64,000 nucleotides of DNA, from positions 1 through 64,000 of the forward strand of contig CANQRW010000002.1 of the NCBI GenBank assembly GCA_947626365.1, given 5' to 3'. Below are positions 8,708-21,924 of this stretch, piece by piece. Each line of letters begins with the position of its first letter. Positions within the stretch are counted from its first letter, which is position 1. Position numbers and translations under genes: made by a program. The stretch is from an uncultured Lachnospiraceae bacterium. GTDB taxonomy: Bacteria; Bacillota; Clostridia; Lachnospirales; Lachnospiraceae. The notes beneath the pieces are model-generated. The model was not told the DNA's origin and searched no databases. It saw nothing but the letters and a program-made list of their open reading frames with translations.

Positions 8708-9652
8708 ATGGATGATGTGGCAGTTTTAATCCCCTGTTATAATGAAGAAGCTACAATTGCCAAGGTGGTGGCGGATTGGCGGAGGGAGCTGCCGGAGGCG
8801 GTTATCTATGTCTATGACAATAATTCTACGGATAATACGGTGTCAGAGGCGGAAAAGGCAGGCGCTGTCGTCCGTTATGAGAGACAGCAGGGCAAGGGGA
8901 ATGTGATACGCCGCATGTTTCGGGAGATTGATGCCAGATGCTACATTATGGTGGATGGGGATGATACGTATCCTGCAGAGTATGGGCGGGAGATGGCGGA
9001 TTTGGTATTGAACCAAAATGTCGATATGGTCGTAGGAGACAGGCTGTCCGCCACATATTTTACAGAAAATAAGCGGCCGTTCCATAATTTCGGCAACAGC
9101 CTGGTGCGCAGTACCATCAATGCGCTGTTTAAGAGCGATATTCGTGATGTGATGACCGGTTACAGGGCGTTTAGTTTTCTGTTTGTAAAAAGCTTTCCGA
9201 TCGTGTCGAAAGGATTCGAGATCGAGACGGAAATGACCATACACGCCGTCGATAAGAATATGTCGATTGAGAATGTTATCGTGAATTACCGCGACAGGCC
9301 TGACGGCAGCAAGTCAAAGCTCAATACTTATTCAGATGGCATGAAAGTGCTTATGTCTATATTAAGGTTGTTTAAGAATTACCGTCCCTTTGAATTTTTC
9401 GGAGCGCTGTCCCTGATCTTATTGTTGATAGCGGCAGTAATGTTTGCCCCGATTCTGGTGATTTATATGGAAACAGGGCTGGTCCCCAGATTCCCGACAC
9501 TGATCGTCTGTGGTTTTATCGGACTTGCGGCGGTAATATCTTTTTTCTCCGGACTTCTTCTGACTACGATCGCCCAGAAAAGCCGGCAGGATTTCGAGTA
9601 CCATCTGATTCGGATGCAGCAGGTATTGGATTCGAAAACAGGAAAAGGATAA
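8708..9652 (+). CDS. Glycosyltransferase family 2 (dolichol-phosphate-mannosyltransferase-like) with C-terminal TM helices
   Basis: VLIPCYNEEATIAKVV, DGDDTYPAE, C-terminal hydrophobic helices. Confidence 0.88.
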   Translation: MDDVAVLIPCYNEEATIAKVVADWRRELPEAVIYVYDNNSTDNTVSEAEKAGAVVRYERQQGKGNVIRRMFREIDARCYIMVDGDDTYPAEYGREMADLVLNQNVDMVVGDRLSATYFTENKRPFHNFGNSLVRSTINALFKSDIRDVMTGYRAFSFLFVKSFPIVSKGFEIETEMTIHAVDKNMSIENVIVNYRDRPDGSKSKLNTYSDGMKVLMSILRLFKNYRPFEFFGALSLILLLIAAVMFAPILVIYMETGLVPRFPTLIVCGFIGLAAVISFFSGLLLTTIAQKSRQDFEYHLIRMQQVLDSKTGKG

Positions 9653-9693
9653 ACGGATTTCCTATGCTGATTCAATGAAACTTTTACGAATTA

Positions 9694-9722
9694 TGGACAA
9701 AAAGGTAAAGATTGGTTATAAT
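9694..9722 (+). promoter_or_regulatory. Sigma-A type promoter at head of atp operon
   Basis: TGGACA-N17-TATAAT; shares extra identity with 8611-8644. Confidence 0.6.
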
Positions 9723-9733
9723 AAGGAGTGGTT

Positions 9734-10147
9734 ATGCGCTACAAGAAAAGTGTGTTCCGCAGTCTGGCCATGGTAACTCAGCTGGGATTATGTGTCCTGA
9801 CGCCGGTTCTGCTGGCTGTCATGGCCGGAAATTATCTGGATTCCCGTTTCGGCGTGAAGACTGTGCTGCCCTTATTGGTTCTGGGTGTGCTGGGAGGCGG
9901 CCGGGGCGCCTATATGATGGCGAAGCGTCTGATTGATCAGGACGCCAGGGAAGAAAAGGCGGAGCAGGAGCGCAGACGCCAGGAGGTTCTTGACAGGCCT
10001 CAGACGGTATCCAGACCGAAACAGCCCAGCCGGATTTTCCGGGAGAACAGCCAGGCAGAGCCGGGAACGGAAGATTCGGATGGAAGGTATGGATCGAAAC
10101 GGGACGGATCGCTCCGACATCCTCTTGACAAGGAGGCGGATTCATGA
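9734..10147 (+). CDS. atpZ: AtpZ/AtpI-family membrane protein
   Basis: Two TM helices with GNYLDSRFG motif, first gene of atp operon. Confidence 0.7.
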   Translation: MRYKKSVFRSLAMVTQLGLCVLTPVLLAVMAGNYLDSRFGVKTVLPLLVLGVLGGGRGAYMMAKRLIDQDAREEKAEQERRRQEVLDRPQTVSRPKQPSRIFRENSQAEPGTEDSDGRYGSKRDGSLRHPLDKEADS

Positions 10148-10632
10148 CGGCTTCTACCAGACATCTGGTTTTTGAGATGTGCGTGGGCATGCTTCTGTAT
10201 ACGCTGTTTCTGGGTATCCTGGCCGCGGTTTTCCGGAATGGCCTGGCGTCCATGGGGTTTTCTCTGGGGCCGGTGATCCTGGGCCTTGCGGCAGGCTTTG
10301 CCGCGGATGTGCTGATGCTTCTTCATATGGCGGTCGTCACGGAACGGGCGGCCGACAGTATGGATGAACAATATGCCAATCGGATCACGGTGGTTCAGTC
10401 CGTAATCCGAAAAGTAGTTTTTATCGTGGTTCTGGTGTTTCTGGGCAGCCGGCCGCAGGTTGACGCGGTGGCCATGATCATCGGGGCCATGGGACTTAAG
10501 GCCGGGGCGTTTCTGCAGCCGGTCATTCACAGGACGTTCTTTTCCCAGAAAGATGGGAATGGGGAAGAACGTATCATGGAAGAAAGGAGGAAGGTGTATG
10601 GGGATGATGAAGATTCCGATGGTACAGGCTGA
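10144..10632 (+). CDS. atpI: ATP synthase subunit I-like membrane protein
   Basis: Four hydrophobic helices, position immediately before atpB. Confidence 0.6.
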   Translation: MTASTRHLVFEMCVGMLLYTLFLGILAAVFRNGLASMGFSLGPVILGLAAGFAADVLMLLHMAVVTERAADSMDEQYANRITVVQSVIRKVVFIVVLVFLGSRPQVDAVAMIIGAMGLKAGAFLQPVIHRTFFSQKDGNGEERIMEERRKVYGDDEDSDGTG

Positions 10633-11317
10633 GCCGGATTTCATGATTCACGGCGTGCTGAAATACCACGCCTTCGGGCAGGAACTGTGGATTTCGGATA
10701 CTACCGTGGGAGCATGGATTATCACGGCGATTCTGCTGCTGATCGGCTTTATAGTCAGCAGAAAGATGAAGCACGTCAGCGAGACGGATACTCCGGGCAT
10801 GTTCCAGTGCGCCCTTGAGATGGGCATGGAAGCGCTGGAGAATATGGCTCAGGGGATTCTGGGCGCAAACAGCAAGCGGTTTCTGAACTATATCGGAACG
10901 ATTTTTCTGTTCATTCTCTTCTGCAACCTCAGCGGGCTTTTCGGCCTGAGAGCGCCCACGGCAGATTTCGGCGTCACGTTTCTGCTGGGCATGTTTACAT
11001 TTTTCATTGTGAACTACCAGGGAATCAAGAACAGAGGATTCGGTCATGTGACCAGCTTGTTCCAGCCGATTCCGGTGCTGTTTCCCATCAATGTGATCGG
11101 AGAGATTGCCAATCCCATTTCAATCTCGCTGCGTCTTTTTGCCAACCTGCTTTCAGGCGTGATCATCATGGGCCTGTGGTACGGTATGATGCCCTGGTTT
11201 GCCAAGATCGGTATTCCGGCGGCGCTTCACGTATACTGTGATCTGTTCTCAGGAGCGATCCAGACGTATGTATTCTGTATGTTAACCATGGTTTATATTA
11301 ACGACAAGATGGAATAA
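10598..11317 (+). CDS. atpB: F0F1 ATP synthase subunit a
   Basis: ANPISISLRLFANLLSG conserved Arg helix; SD gaaaggagg before ATG 10598. Confidence 0.95.
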   Translation: MGMMKIPMVQAEPDFMIHGVLKYHAFGQELWISDTTVGAWIITAILLLIGFIVSRKMKHVSETDTPGMFQCALEMGMEALENMAQGILGANSKRFLNYIGTIFLFILFCNLSGLFGLRAPTADFGVTFLLGMFTFFIVNYQGIKNRGFGHVTSLFQPIPVLFPINVIGEIANPISISLRLFANLLSGVIIMGLWYGMMPWFAKIGIPAALHVYCDLFSGAIQTYVFCMLTMVYINDKME

Positions 11318-11400
11318 AGTTCGCCGGAAGGCGGACGCTGCCCAGACGGAGCGGCGCGCAGCGCCGCGGAGTTCGGGATTCCCGTAAAAAATCTTATTAG

Positions 11401-11667
<267 letters not shown>

Positions 11668-11706
11668 TGAAAGAGAGGGTAACGAAAACAGGAAGGAGGC
11701 AATATT

Positions 11707-12222
11707 TTGGATAGGTTAATAGGATTTGACCCGCAGTTGCTTTCCGAACTATTCTTTACGGCAATTAATATTTTCATCCTGTTCTTCGGGCTGTCGTATC
11801 TGCTGTTCAATCCGGTGCGGGACGTGCTGGAGAAACGGCGCCAGAAGATCGCGGGAGAGCTGAAAAGCGCGGAGGAGGACCAGAAGGCTGCCGAGGCGCT
11901 GAAGGCGGAATACGAGCTGAAACTGAAGGATATCCACAAGGAGGCTGATGCCATCCTTGAGGAGGCCAGAAGAAAAGGGAAAGCCAGAGAGGCGGAGATC
12001 ATTGAGGAGGCCAAGGCTGAGGCGGCGAGGATCGTTGCCAGAGGCAGCCGGGAAGTGGAGCTGGAGCGGAAGAAAGCTCTGGACGACATGAAGCAGGAGA
12101 TTGTCTCCATCGCATCCCTTATGGCCGGCAAGGTTGTCTCTGCGTCCATCGACACGACTGTGCAGGATTCTCTCATTGAGGAGACTCTGAAGGAAATGGG
12201 TGAGAGCACATGGCAAAGTTAG
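11707..12222 (+). CDS. atpF: F0F1 ATP synthase subunit b (TTG start)
   Basis: N-terminal TM helix then long charged coiled coil; aaggagg SD. Confidence 0.92.
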   Translation: MDRLIGFDPQLLSELFFTAINIFILFFGLSYLLFNPVRDVLEKRRQKIAGELKSAEEDQKAAEALKAEYELKLKDIHKEADAILEEARRKGKAREAEIIEEAKAEAARIVARGSREVELERKKALDDMKQEIVSIASLMAGKVVSASIDTTVQDSLIEETLKEMGESTWQS

Positions 12223-12761
12223 TATCGAAAGTGTACGGCGATGCGCTGCTGGAGGCTGCTCAGGACAGGGATTGTCTTGACAGGCTTTATGAGGAAGTGC
12301 AGACGCTTACGGCAGTGCTTAAGGAGAACAGAGATCTGATTCAGCTTCTGAATCATCCTCAGGTGGTAAAGGAAGAAAAGCTGCAGATTATCGAAAATGT
12401 ATTTCGCGGAAGGGTTTCCGACGAGATGATGGGCTTTCTGACTACGGTTGTGGAGAAGGGCCGTCAGAACGACATTTTTGACATCTTTCAGTATTTCACT
12501 GTCCAGGTGAAGGAGCAGAAGCGGATCGGGACGGCGTATGTGACTACGGCTGTGGAGCTTACCCGGACCCAGAAAGAGCAGGTCATGGAAAGGCTTTTGG
12601 CTACCACTTCCTACACGAAGTTTGAGATGAATTATGCGACAGACCCATCCCTGATCGGAGGCATGGTGATCCGCATTGGAGACAGGGTTGTGGACAGCAG
12701 TATTAAGACAAGACTGCAGGATCTGAAACGGCAGCTGATGGACGTGCAGCTGGCGCAGTGA
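12210..12761 (+). CDS. atpH: F0F1 ATP synthase subunit delta
   Basis: YGDALLEAAQDR..., C-terminal DPSLIGGMVIRIGDRVVDSSIKTRL. Confidence 0.95.
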   Translation: MAKLVSKVYGDALLEAAQDRDCLDRLYEEVQTLTAVLKENRDLIQLLNHPQVVKEEKLQIIENVFRGRVSDEMMGFLTTVVEKGRQNDIFDIFQYFTVQVKEQKRIGTAYVTTAVELTRTQKEQVMERLLATTSYTKFEMNYATDPSLIGGMVIRIGDRVVDSSIKTRLQDLKRQLMDVQLAQ

Positions 12762-14294
<1,533 letters not shown>

Positions 14295-14311
14295 AAGGCA
14301 GGTGAGTATCC

Positions 14312-15175
14312 ATGGCAACCATGAGAGATATTAAACGCAGACGTGACAGCATCCAGAGCACGGAGCAGATTACCAAAGCCATGAAGCTTGTGGCCACCGT
14401 CAAACTACAGAAGTCCAGGGTGAAGGCCGAGAACACCAAGCCTTATTTCAACATGATGTATGATACCATCAGTTCCATCATCGCGAAATCCGGAACCATC
14501 GACCATAAGTATCTGAAAGCGGGAAGTTCCCCGAAAAAGGCAGTGATCGTCATTACTTCCAACAGGGGTCTCGCAGGCGGGTACAACAATAATATTGTGA
14601 AAATGGTAAACAGCGAGCTGCCTTCTCAGGATACGTATGTGTACGCCATCGGCAGGAAAGGCCGCGACGGTCTGTCCCGCAGAGGATTTACAATTAAGGC
14701 GGACTGCTCAGAAGTGATCAATGAGCCCATCTATCAGGATGCGGCGGATCTGACTGCGGAACTCTTGGATTCTTTTGCGAAGGGTGAAGTGGGCGAGATC
14801 TATCTGGCTTATACCTTCTTCAAGAATACGGTGGTCCATGTGCCTACCCTGGTGAAGCTTCTGCCTGTGGAGATAGAAGCCCGGGAGAAGGCGGAGGAGG
14901 ATACGAAGCCTCATGCGATTATGGATTATGAGCCCGATGATGAGACGGTGCTGGATTCCATTGTGCCCAAATACATGAGCAGCCTGATCTACGGCGCCCT
15001 TCTGGAGTCTGTGGCCAGTGAAAACGGAGCACGTATGACGGCTATGGATTCGGCCACCAGCAACGCGGAAGAGATGATAGAGGACTTAAGCCTTCAGTAC
15101 AACCGGGCGCGGCAGGGAGCCATCACCCAGGAGCTGACCGAGATCGTAGCCGGTGCCAACGCCATCGGCGGCTGA
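14312..15175 (+). CDS. atpG: F0F1 ATP synthase subunit gamma
   Basis: MATMRDIKRRRDSIQSTEQITKAMKLVA; C-terminal RARQGAITQELTEIVAGANA. Confidence 0.97.
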   Translation: MATMRDIKRRRDSIQSTEQITKAMKLVATVKLQKSRVKAENTKPYFNMMYDTISSIIAKSGTIDHKYLKAGSSPKKAVIVITSNRGLAGGYNNNIVKMVNSELPSQDTYVYAIGRKGRDGLSRRGFTIKADCSEVINEPIYQDAADLTAELLDSFAKGEVGEIYLAYTFFKNTVVHVPTLVKLLPVEIEAREKAEEDTKPHAIMDYEPDDETVLDSIVPKYMSSLIYGALLESVASENGARMTAMDSATSNAEEMIEDLSLQYNRARQGAITQELTEIVAGANAIGG

Positions 15176-15230
15176 CGCGGTCTGTGCCGGACAGAGGGAA
15201 ACTGTTACAATGTGATTGTTTATATCATAA

Positions 15231-16649
<1,419 letters not shown>

Positions 16650-16660
16650 GAGGGAACCCT

Positions 16661-17062
16661 ATGGCTGATATGTTTAAACTGCAGATCATCACCCCTGATA
16701 AGATCTTTTATCAGGGGGATGCTTCTATGGTGGAGCTGACCACCAGCGAGGGGGATATTGGAATTTATGCCAACCATATTCCTATGACCGCCATTATAGC
16801 CCCCGGTATCCTGAAGATTCATGAGGAGGGAGAACTGAAAAAGGCATCCCTGATCTCAGGATTTATTGAAGTGCTTCAGAATCGGGTTACCATTATGGCG
16901 GAAGTGGCGGAATGGCCGGATGAGATCGATACGAAGCGTGCCGAGGAAGCCAGAATCCGTGCGGAACGCCGGATCCGCGACCACATGAAAGGGACGGATA
17001 TTGCCAGAGCGGAGCTTGCATTGAAGCGTGCGCTTGTCCGTCTGGAAGCGACGGCCAGATAA
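16661..17062 (+). CDS. atpC: F0F1 ATP synthase subunit epsilon
   Basis: MFKLQIITPDKIFYQGDASMVELTTSEGDIGIYANH. Confidence 0.95.
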   Translation: MADMFKLQIITPDKIFYQGDASMVELTTSEGDIGIYANHIPMTAIIAPGILKIHEEGELKKASLISGFIEVLQNRVTIMAEVAEWPDEIDTKRAEEARIRAERRIRDHMKGTDIARAELALKRALVRLEATAR

Positions 17063-17077
17063 AGGGAGACAGACGAG

Positions 17078-18001
17078 ATGAGGGATACGACATTGGTGGT
17101 CATGGCGGCCGGTATCGGCAGCCGTTTCGGAGGCGGGATCAAGCAGCTTGAGCCGGTAGGGCCCGGCGGCGAGATTATCATGGATTATTCCATCTACGAT
17201 GCGCTTCAGGCCGGATTTAACAAGGTAGTATTTATTATCCGCAAAGATTTGGAGAAAGATTTCCGGGAGATAATCGGAGAGCGCATCGAGAAAGTGGTAC
17301 AGGTGGAGTATGCTTTTCAGGAGACGGACGATCTGCCGGAAGGCTTTGTCAGACCGGAAGGCAGAAGCAAGCCCTGGGGCACAGGCCAGGCAGTTCTGTG
17401 TACCAAGGGACTTGTGAACGAGCCTTTTATGGTAATCAATGCGGACGACTATTACGGCAAGGAAGGTTTCCACAGACTTCATGACTACATGATCAATCAG
17501 GTGGGATTGAAGGATGGGGTTTATCAGATGTGCATGGGCGGTTTTATGGTGACCAACACGCTGAGCGAGAATGGCGGCGTCACCAGAGGCGTCTGCCAGG
17601 TTGATGATGACAGCAACATGACCAGCGTGGTGGAAACCTACGACATTCAGATGACAGAGGATGGCCTGAAGGCAAAAGATGTGGAGGGCAATCCTGTGGA
17701 AGTGGCAAAGAACAGCCACGTATCCATGAACATGTGGGGGCTGCCTGCCGAATTTATTCAGGAGCTGGAAAAAGGGTTTCCTGAATTCCTGAAGGGGCTG
17801 AAGGAGGGGGATATCAAATCCGAGTACCTTCTTCCGTCGGTTATCGACGGCCTGGTGAAGTCCGGCAGGGCAAAGGTTAAGGTTCTTGAAACGCCGGACA
17901 AATGGTTTGGCGTCACTTACAGGGAAGACAAGCAGATCGTGGTGGATTCTCTCCGCAGACTGATTGCGGAGGGGGCTTATCCGGAGAAGCTGTACGGTTA
18001 A
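17078..18001 (+). CDS. Sugar-phosphate nucleotidyltransferase-like protein
   Basis: LVVMAAGIGSRFGGGIKQLEPVGPGGEIIMDYSIYDAL NTP-transferase signature. Confidence 0.85.
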   Translation: MRDTTLVVMAAGIGSRFGGGIKQLEPVGPGGEIIMDYSIYDALQAGFNKVVFIIRKDLEKDFREIIGERIEKVVQVEYAFQETDDLPEGFVRPEGRSKPWGTGQAVLCTKGLVNEPFMVINADDYYGKEGFHRLHDYMINQVGLKDGVYQMCMGGFMVTNTLSENGGVTRGVCQVDDDSNMTSVVETYDIQMTEDGLKAKDVEGNPVEVAKNSHVSMNMWGLPAEFIQELEKGFPEFLKGLKEGDIKSEYLLPSVIDGLVKSGRAKVKVLETPDKWFGVTYREDKQIVVDSLRRLIAEGAYPEKLYG

Positions 18002-18002
18002 T

Positions 18003-20483
18003 ATGATTAAATTTTTGAGACGGTTCGCTATTCTGCTGGCGGTTTTTCTGGCGGCATCAGCACTCTATTTAATAGCAGCATGGAATCATACGGAACAGTC
18101 AGAGACGGTGTATACCTCTATGGAGGACCCGTCTCTTCCAGTCGTGTACGCGGAAATGTTTGGCGAGGAGTATAACCGTCTGGCAGGGTACCGGCAGGAG
18201 ATGAATTCTTCTGTGGCCAGGGATGCCCTGACGATTCTTCCGGAGGACCGCCGGCTGCGTCTGCATATCAGGGAATTCGGCGTGTCGCCGCTGGCTATCG
18301 GCTATGATATCCGCAGTCTGGACGGAGAACGTTTGGTGGAGCGGACAGAGCTGGAGAGCTGGTCCAGCGGAGACGGGCAGAGCATAGCGGTTCTTCCCAT
18401 TCAGAATCTTCTCAATCAGGGAACCGAGTATCTGCTCCATGTTCAGATGGAGACGGAGCAGCACGGCCAGATTCATTATTACACCCGGATTCTTCTGCCG
18501 GAGAACGATTATGCCCGGCAGATGCTGGATCTTGCAAAAGATTTTTCCGTCAGGACGCTGGATGAGACGGCCGCTTCCGATCTGGTGACTTATCTGGAGA
18601 CCACAAGTACCGCGGACAATTCTTCCCTGGGCCATGTGACATTGGAATCCAGCTTTTCCCAGATTACCTGGGCAGGGCTTGACATGATACTGAATGGGGA
18701 CATGGAGGTAACTCTGCGGGAACTGGACGGTATCATGGGGCAGATCTGTGTGGCGTACCAGCTGAGCCATATAACAGAAGAAGGACAGACGGAACTGTAT
18801 GATGTGACGGATTACTATACCATGAGGTGGGATGAGAGGAGAATCTATCTCATGGATTTTGAGAGAACCGCCAATCAGGTGTTTGCAGGGACAAGAGAGC
18901 AGTATTCCGGCAAACGGATTCTTCTGGGCATTGGCAATGATGATGCGGCAGAGAGGCTGAAAAGCAATAACGGCCGTTACCTGGCCTTTGAGTTCAACCG
19001 GGATCTGTGGTGTTATGACCAGTCCAACAGCAATGTTGTAAAAGTGTTTTCTTTCCGAAGCGATACTGATGAGAGCGGAAGAAGCGGTTACGATCATCAT
19101 GGAATCAAGATTCTCTCCGTAGATGACGAAGGGAACATGGATTTTATGGTGTATGGATATATGAACCGGGGAGTTCATGAGGGGGAGCAGGGCATCAGCG
19201 TGTGCCGGTTTGAACAGGGACGAAATGGTTCCATTGAAGAATTGTTTTTTGTGCCTTCGGAGCATTCCTTTGAGGAGATCAGACAGGATGTGCTGCGCCT
19301 CAGCTATCTCAGCCCCCAGAATATGCTGTATCTGTATCGGGACAGAGCGGTGTTTGGAATCGATCTGTCCAGTAATGAATATATGGTGGTGGCCCAGAAT
19401 CTGACAGAGGGCTCCTATGCTATCAGTGAAGATAAAAAATGGATTGCCTGGCAGGAAAAACAGTCGGAAGAGCTGCCGGATGAGATTCATGTGCTCAGCC
19501 TGGAGACCGGAGTCAATCAGTCCGTCCGCGCTCCCCAGGGCGTTACTCTGCGGACATTGGGATTCGTCCAGGGAGATTTTGTCTACGGTATGGCGAGAAC
19601 CGGAGAGGAGTGGATCCTGAACGGCCGGGTGGTGGAACTTCCCATGTACGCCCTTGAGATTGTGGATTCGGAGATGGAGGTTCAGACCCGCTATGAGCAG
19701 GAAGGGTACTGCGTGGCAAATGTCAGCGTAGAAGAAGCCAGGGTCCACATGGATAAACTGATCAATACGGGGACCAACACATATGAGCCGGCCGGCAGTG
19801 ATACAATAGTCTGCAATGTGGCGGCGGAAGAGACTTATATGGAAGGTATCGGCTGGTATGCTTCCGAGACACACAGGAAGGTCTATTTCATTCAGCTGGA
19901 TCAGGACGTCAGCCAGCGCGGCGCCAGAGTGTCAGTGGCCAGGAGAATCAGCTACGACCGGTCTTCTCAGCTGATTTTGGGATCGGTCAGCCAGCCTCAG
20001 GGGATGCTGTTCTACGCCTATGCCAGAGGAAAGCTTCAGGGAATCTATTCGAAATTCTGTCAGGCGGCAGCGGCCGCGTATGACCAGATGGGGATGGTCA
20101 CGGACCAGTATCAGAGAATCATCTGGGACCGCGTCAACCGGGGCAATATCCGGAATTTGCGTGAGCCTCAGACGCTGGCCTATGATATTGTCAGATATAT
20201 GGGCGAGTTCACGGACAGTACGGTGACGGACAGCGGGATGCTGCTGCTGGATGCCCGCGGCGCTGGGCTTCGTCAGGTTTTATATTTTATCGGCCAGGGG
20301 TATCCGGTTCTGGCGTATGTGGAACAGGGAGATTATCTTCTTCTGTACGGATATGATCAGTATAATGTGAGCATCTGCGATCCGAATACAGGGAATACCT
20401 GGAAAATGGGCATAAATGATGCGGAAAATTACTTCTCCGGATTTGGAAATGACTTCATCTGCGGCAGGATTGTTAAAAATTAG
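18003..20483 (+). CDS. Large membrane-anchored protein of unknown function; C-terminus resembles a degenerate C39-like papain fold
   Basis: N-terminal signal anchor; C-terminal GQGYPVLAYVEQGDYLLLYGYDQYNVSICDPNTG. Confidence 0.6.
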   Translation: MIKFLRRFAILLAVFLAASALYLIAAWNHTEQSETVYTSMEDPSLPVVYAEMFGEEYNRLAGYRQEMNSSVARDALTILPEDRRLRLHIREFGVSPLAIGYDIRSLDGERLVERTELESWSSGDGQSIAVLPIQNLLNQGTEYLLHVQMETEQHGQIHYYTRILLPENDYARQMLDLAKDFSVRTLDETAASDLVTYLETTSTADNSSLGHVTLESSFSQITWAGLDMILNGDMEVTLRELDGIMGQICVAYQLSHITEEGQTELYDVTDYYTMRWDERRIYLMDFERTANQVFAGTREQYSGKRILLGIGNDDAAERLKSNNGRYLAFEFNRDLWCYDQSNSNVVKVFSFRSDTDESGRSGYDHHGIKILSVDDEGNMDFMVYGYMNRGVHEGEQGISVCRFEQGRNGSIEELFFVPSEHSFEEIRQDVLRLSYLSPQNMLYLYRDRAVFGIDLSSNEYMVVAQNLTEGSYAISEDKKWIAWQEKQSEELPDEIHVLSLETGVNQSVRAPQGVTLRTLGFVQGDFVYGMARTGEEWILNGRVVELPMYALEIVDSEMEVQTRYEQEGYCVANVSVEEARVHMDKLINTGTNTYEPAGSDTIVCNVAAEETYMEGIGWYASETHRKVYFIQLDQDVSQRGARVSVARRISYDRSSQLILGSVSQPQGMLFYAYARGKLQGIYSKFCQAAAAAYDQMGMVTDQYQRIIWDRVNRGNIRNLREPQTLAYDIVRYMGEFTDSTVTDSGMLLLDARGAGLRQVLYFIGQGYPVLAYVEQGDYLLLYGYDQYNVSICDPNTGNTWKMGINDAENYFSGFGNDFICGRIVKN

Positions 20484-20576
20484 TTTGTATTTTCTTTACA
20501 ATTTTGTCATGTTTGGTATATAATAGATGGAAAAGGAAAGCAGACGCTATTTCCTGACTTGATTTGAGGTACCGAG

Positions 20577-21869
20577 ATGGAACAGTATATTATGAAAGGC
20601 GGCAATCCGCTGGCCGGTGAAGTGTCAATCGGCGGAGCGAAGAACGCCGCCCTTGGAATCCTTGCGGCAGCCATCATGACGGACGAGGATGTATATATTG
20701 ATAATCTTCCGGATGTAAACGATATCAATGTCCTTCTGGAAGCGATCCAGCAGATTGGCGCGACAGTAACCCGTGTCAATCGCCATGCTGTGAAAATCAA
20801 CGCGGAGAGTATCCACGCGATTTCTGTAGAAGATGAATACATGCGCAGGATTCGCGCTTCCTATTATTTTATCGGCGCTCTTCTGGGAAAGTATAAGAGC
20901 GCGGAGGTTCCCCTTCCCGGCGGCTGCAACATCGGAAGCCGTCCCATCGATCTGCACATCAAGGGCTTTCGCGCCCTTGGAGCGAAGGTGGAGATTGAAA
21001 GGGGCGTTGTGATGGCCCATGCCATTGACCTGGTGGGGAGTCACATCTATCTGGATAAAGTGTCCGTGGGCGCCACCATCAACATTATGATGGCCGCTTC
21101 CCTGGCGGAAGGTCAGACCATCATTGAGAATGTAGCGAAGGAACCCCATGTAGTTGACGTCGCCAATTTCCTCAACAGCATGGGCGCCAATATCCGCGGA
21201 GCGGGAACAGATGTTATCCGCATCAAGGGCGTGTCCAGACTTCATGGGACAGAGTATTCCATCATTCCGGATCAGATCGAGGCAGGCACGTTCATGTGCG
21301 CGGCTGCGGCTACCAGAGGCGATGTGATGATCAAGAATGTGATTCCCAAGCATCTGGAGTCTATCTCCGCCAAGCTGAAGGAAATCGGCTGCGAGGTGGT
21401 GGAGTTCGATGACGCGGTCCGCGTAGTGGGAAAGAACCGGCAGACTCGGACCAATATCAATACTCAGCCCTATCCCGGATTCCCCACGGATATGCAGCCT
21501 CAGATGACGGTGACACTGGCCCTGGCCGAAGGCACCAGCATTGTAACCGAGAGTATTTTCGAGAATCGGTTCAAGTATGTGGATGAGCTGGCCCGCATGG
21601 GAAGCAATATTCAGGTAGAGGGCAGCGTGGCAATCATCACCGGCGTCAAGGGTTTTAAGGGCGCCCGGGTGAATGCGCCGGATCTGAGGGCAGGAGCCGC
21701 CCTGGTGATTGCCGGTCTTACCGCGGAGGGCTGTACGATCGTGGATGAGATTGGATACATACAGAGGGGCTATGAGCATTTTGAGGAGAAACTGAGAAGC
21801 CTGGGAGCGGTGATCGAAAAAGTCGATTCGGAGAAAGAAGCACGGAAATTCCGGCTTCGCGCAGGCTGA
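20577..21869 (+). CDS. murA: UDP-N-acetylglucosamine 1-carboxyvinyltransferase
   Basis: GGNPLAGEVSIGGAKNAAL; active-site Cys in PLPGGCNIGSRPIDLH. Confidence 0.95.
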   Translation: MEQYIMKGGNPLAGEVSIGGAKNAALGILAAAIMTDEDVYIDNLPDVNDINVLLEAIQQIGATVTRVNRHAVKINAESIHAISVEDEYMRRIRASYYFIGALLGKYKSAEVPLPGGCNIGSRPIDLHIKGFRALGAKVEIERGVVMAHAIDLVGSHIYLDKVSVGATINIMMAASLAEGQTIIENVAKEPHVVDVANFLNSMGANIRGAGTDVIRIKGVSRLHGTEYSIIPDQIEAGTFMCAAAATRGDVMIKNVIPKHLESISAKLKEIGCEVVEFDDAVRVVGKNRQTRTNINTQPYPGFPTDMQPQMTVTLALAEGTSIVTESIFENRFKYVDELARMGSNIQVEGSVAIITGVKGFKGARVNAPDLRAGAALVIAGLTAEGCTIVDEIGYIQRGYEHFEEKLRSLGAVIEKVDSEKEARKFRLRAG

Positions 21870-21891
21870 CAGGAATCCTGCTGTATTTGTG

Positions 21892-21924
21892 AAGTCCGCA
21901 GTTCGCTACGGACTTTTCTTTTTC
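21892..21924 (+). terminator. Rho-independent terminator after murA
   Basis: AAGTCCG...CGGACTT then T-rich tract. Confidence 0.8.
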
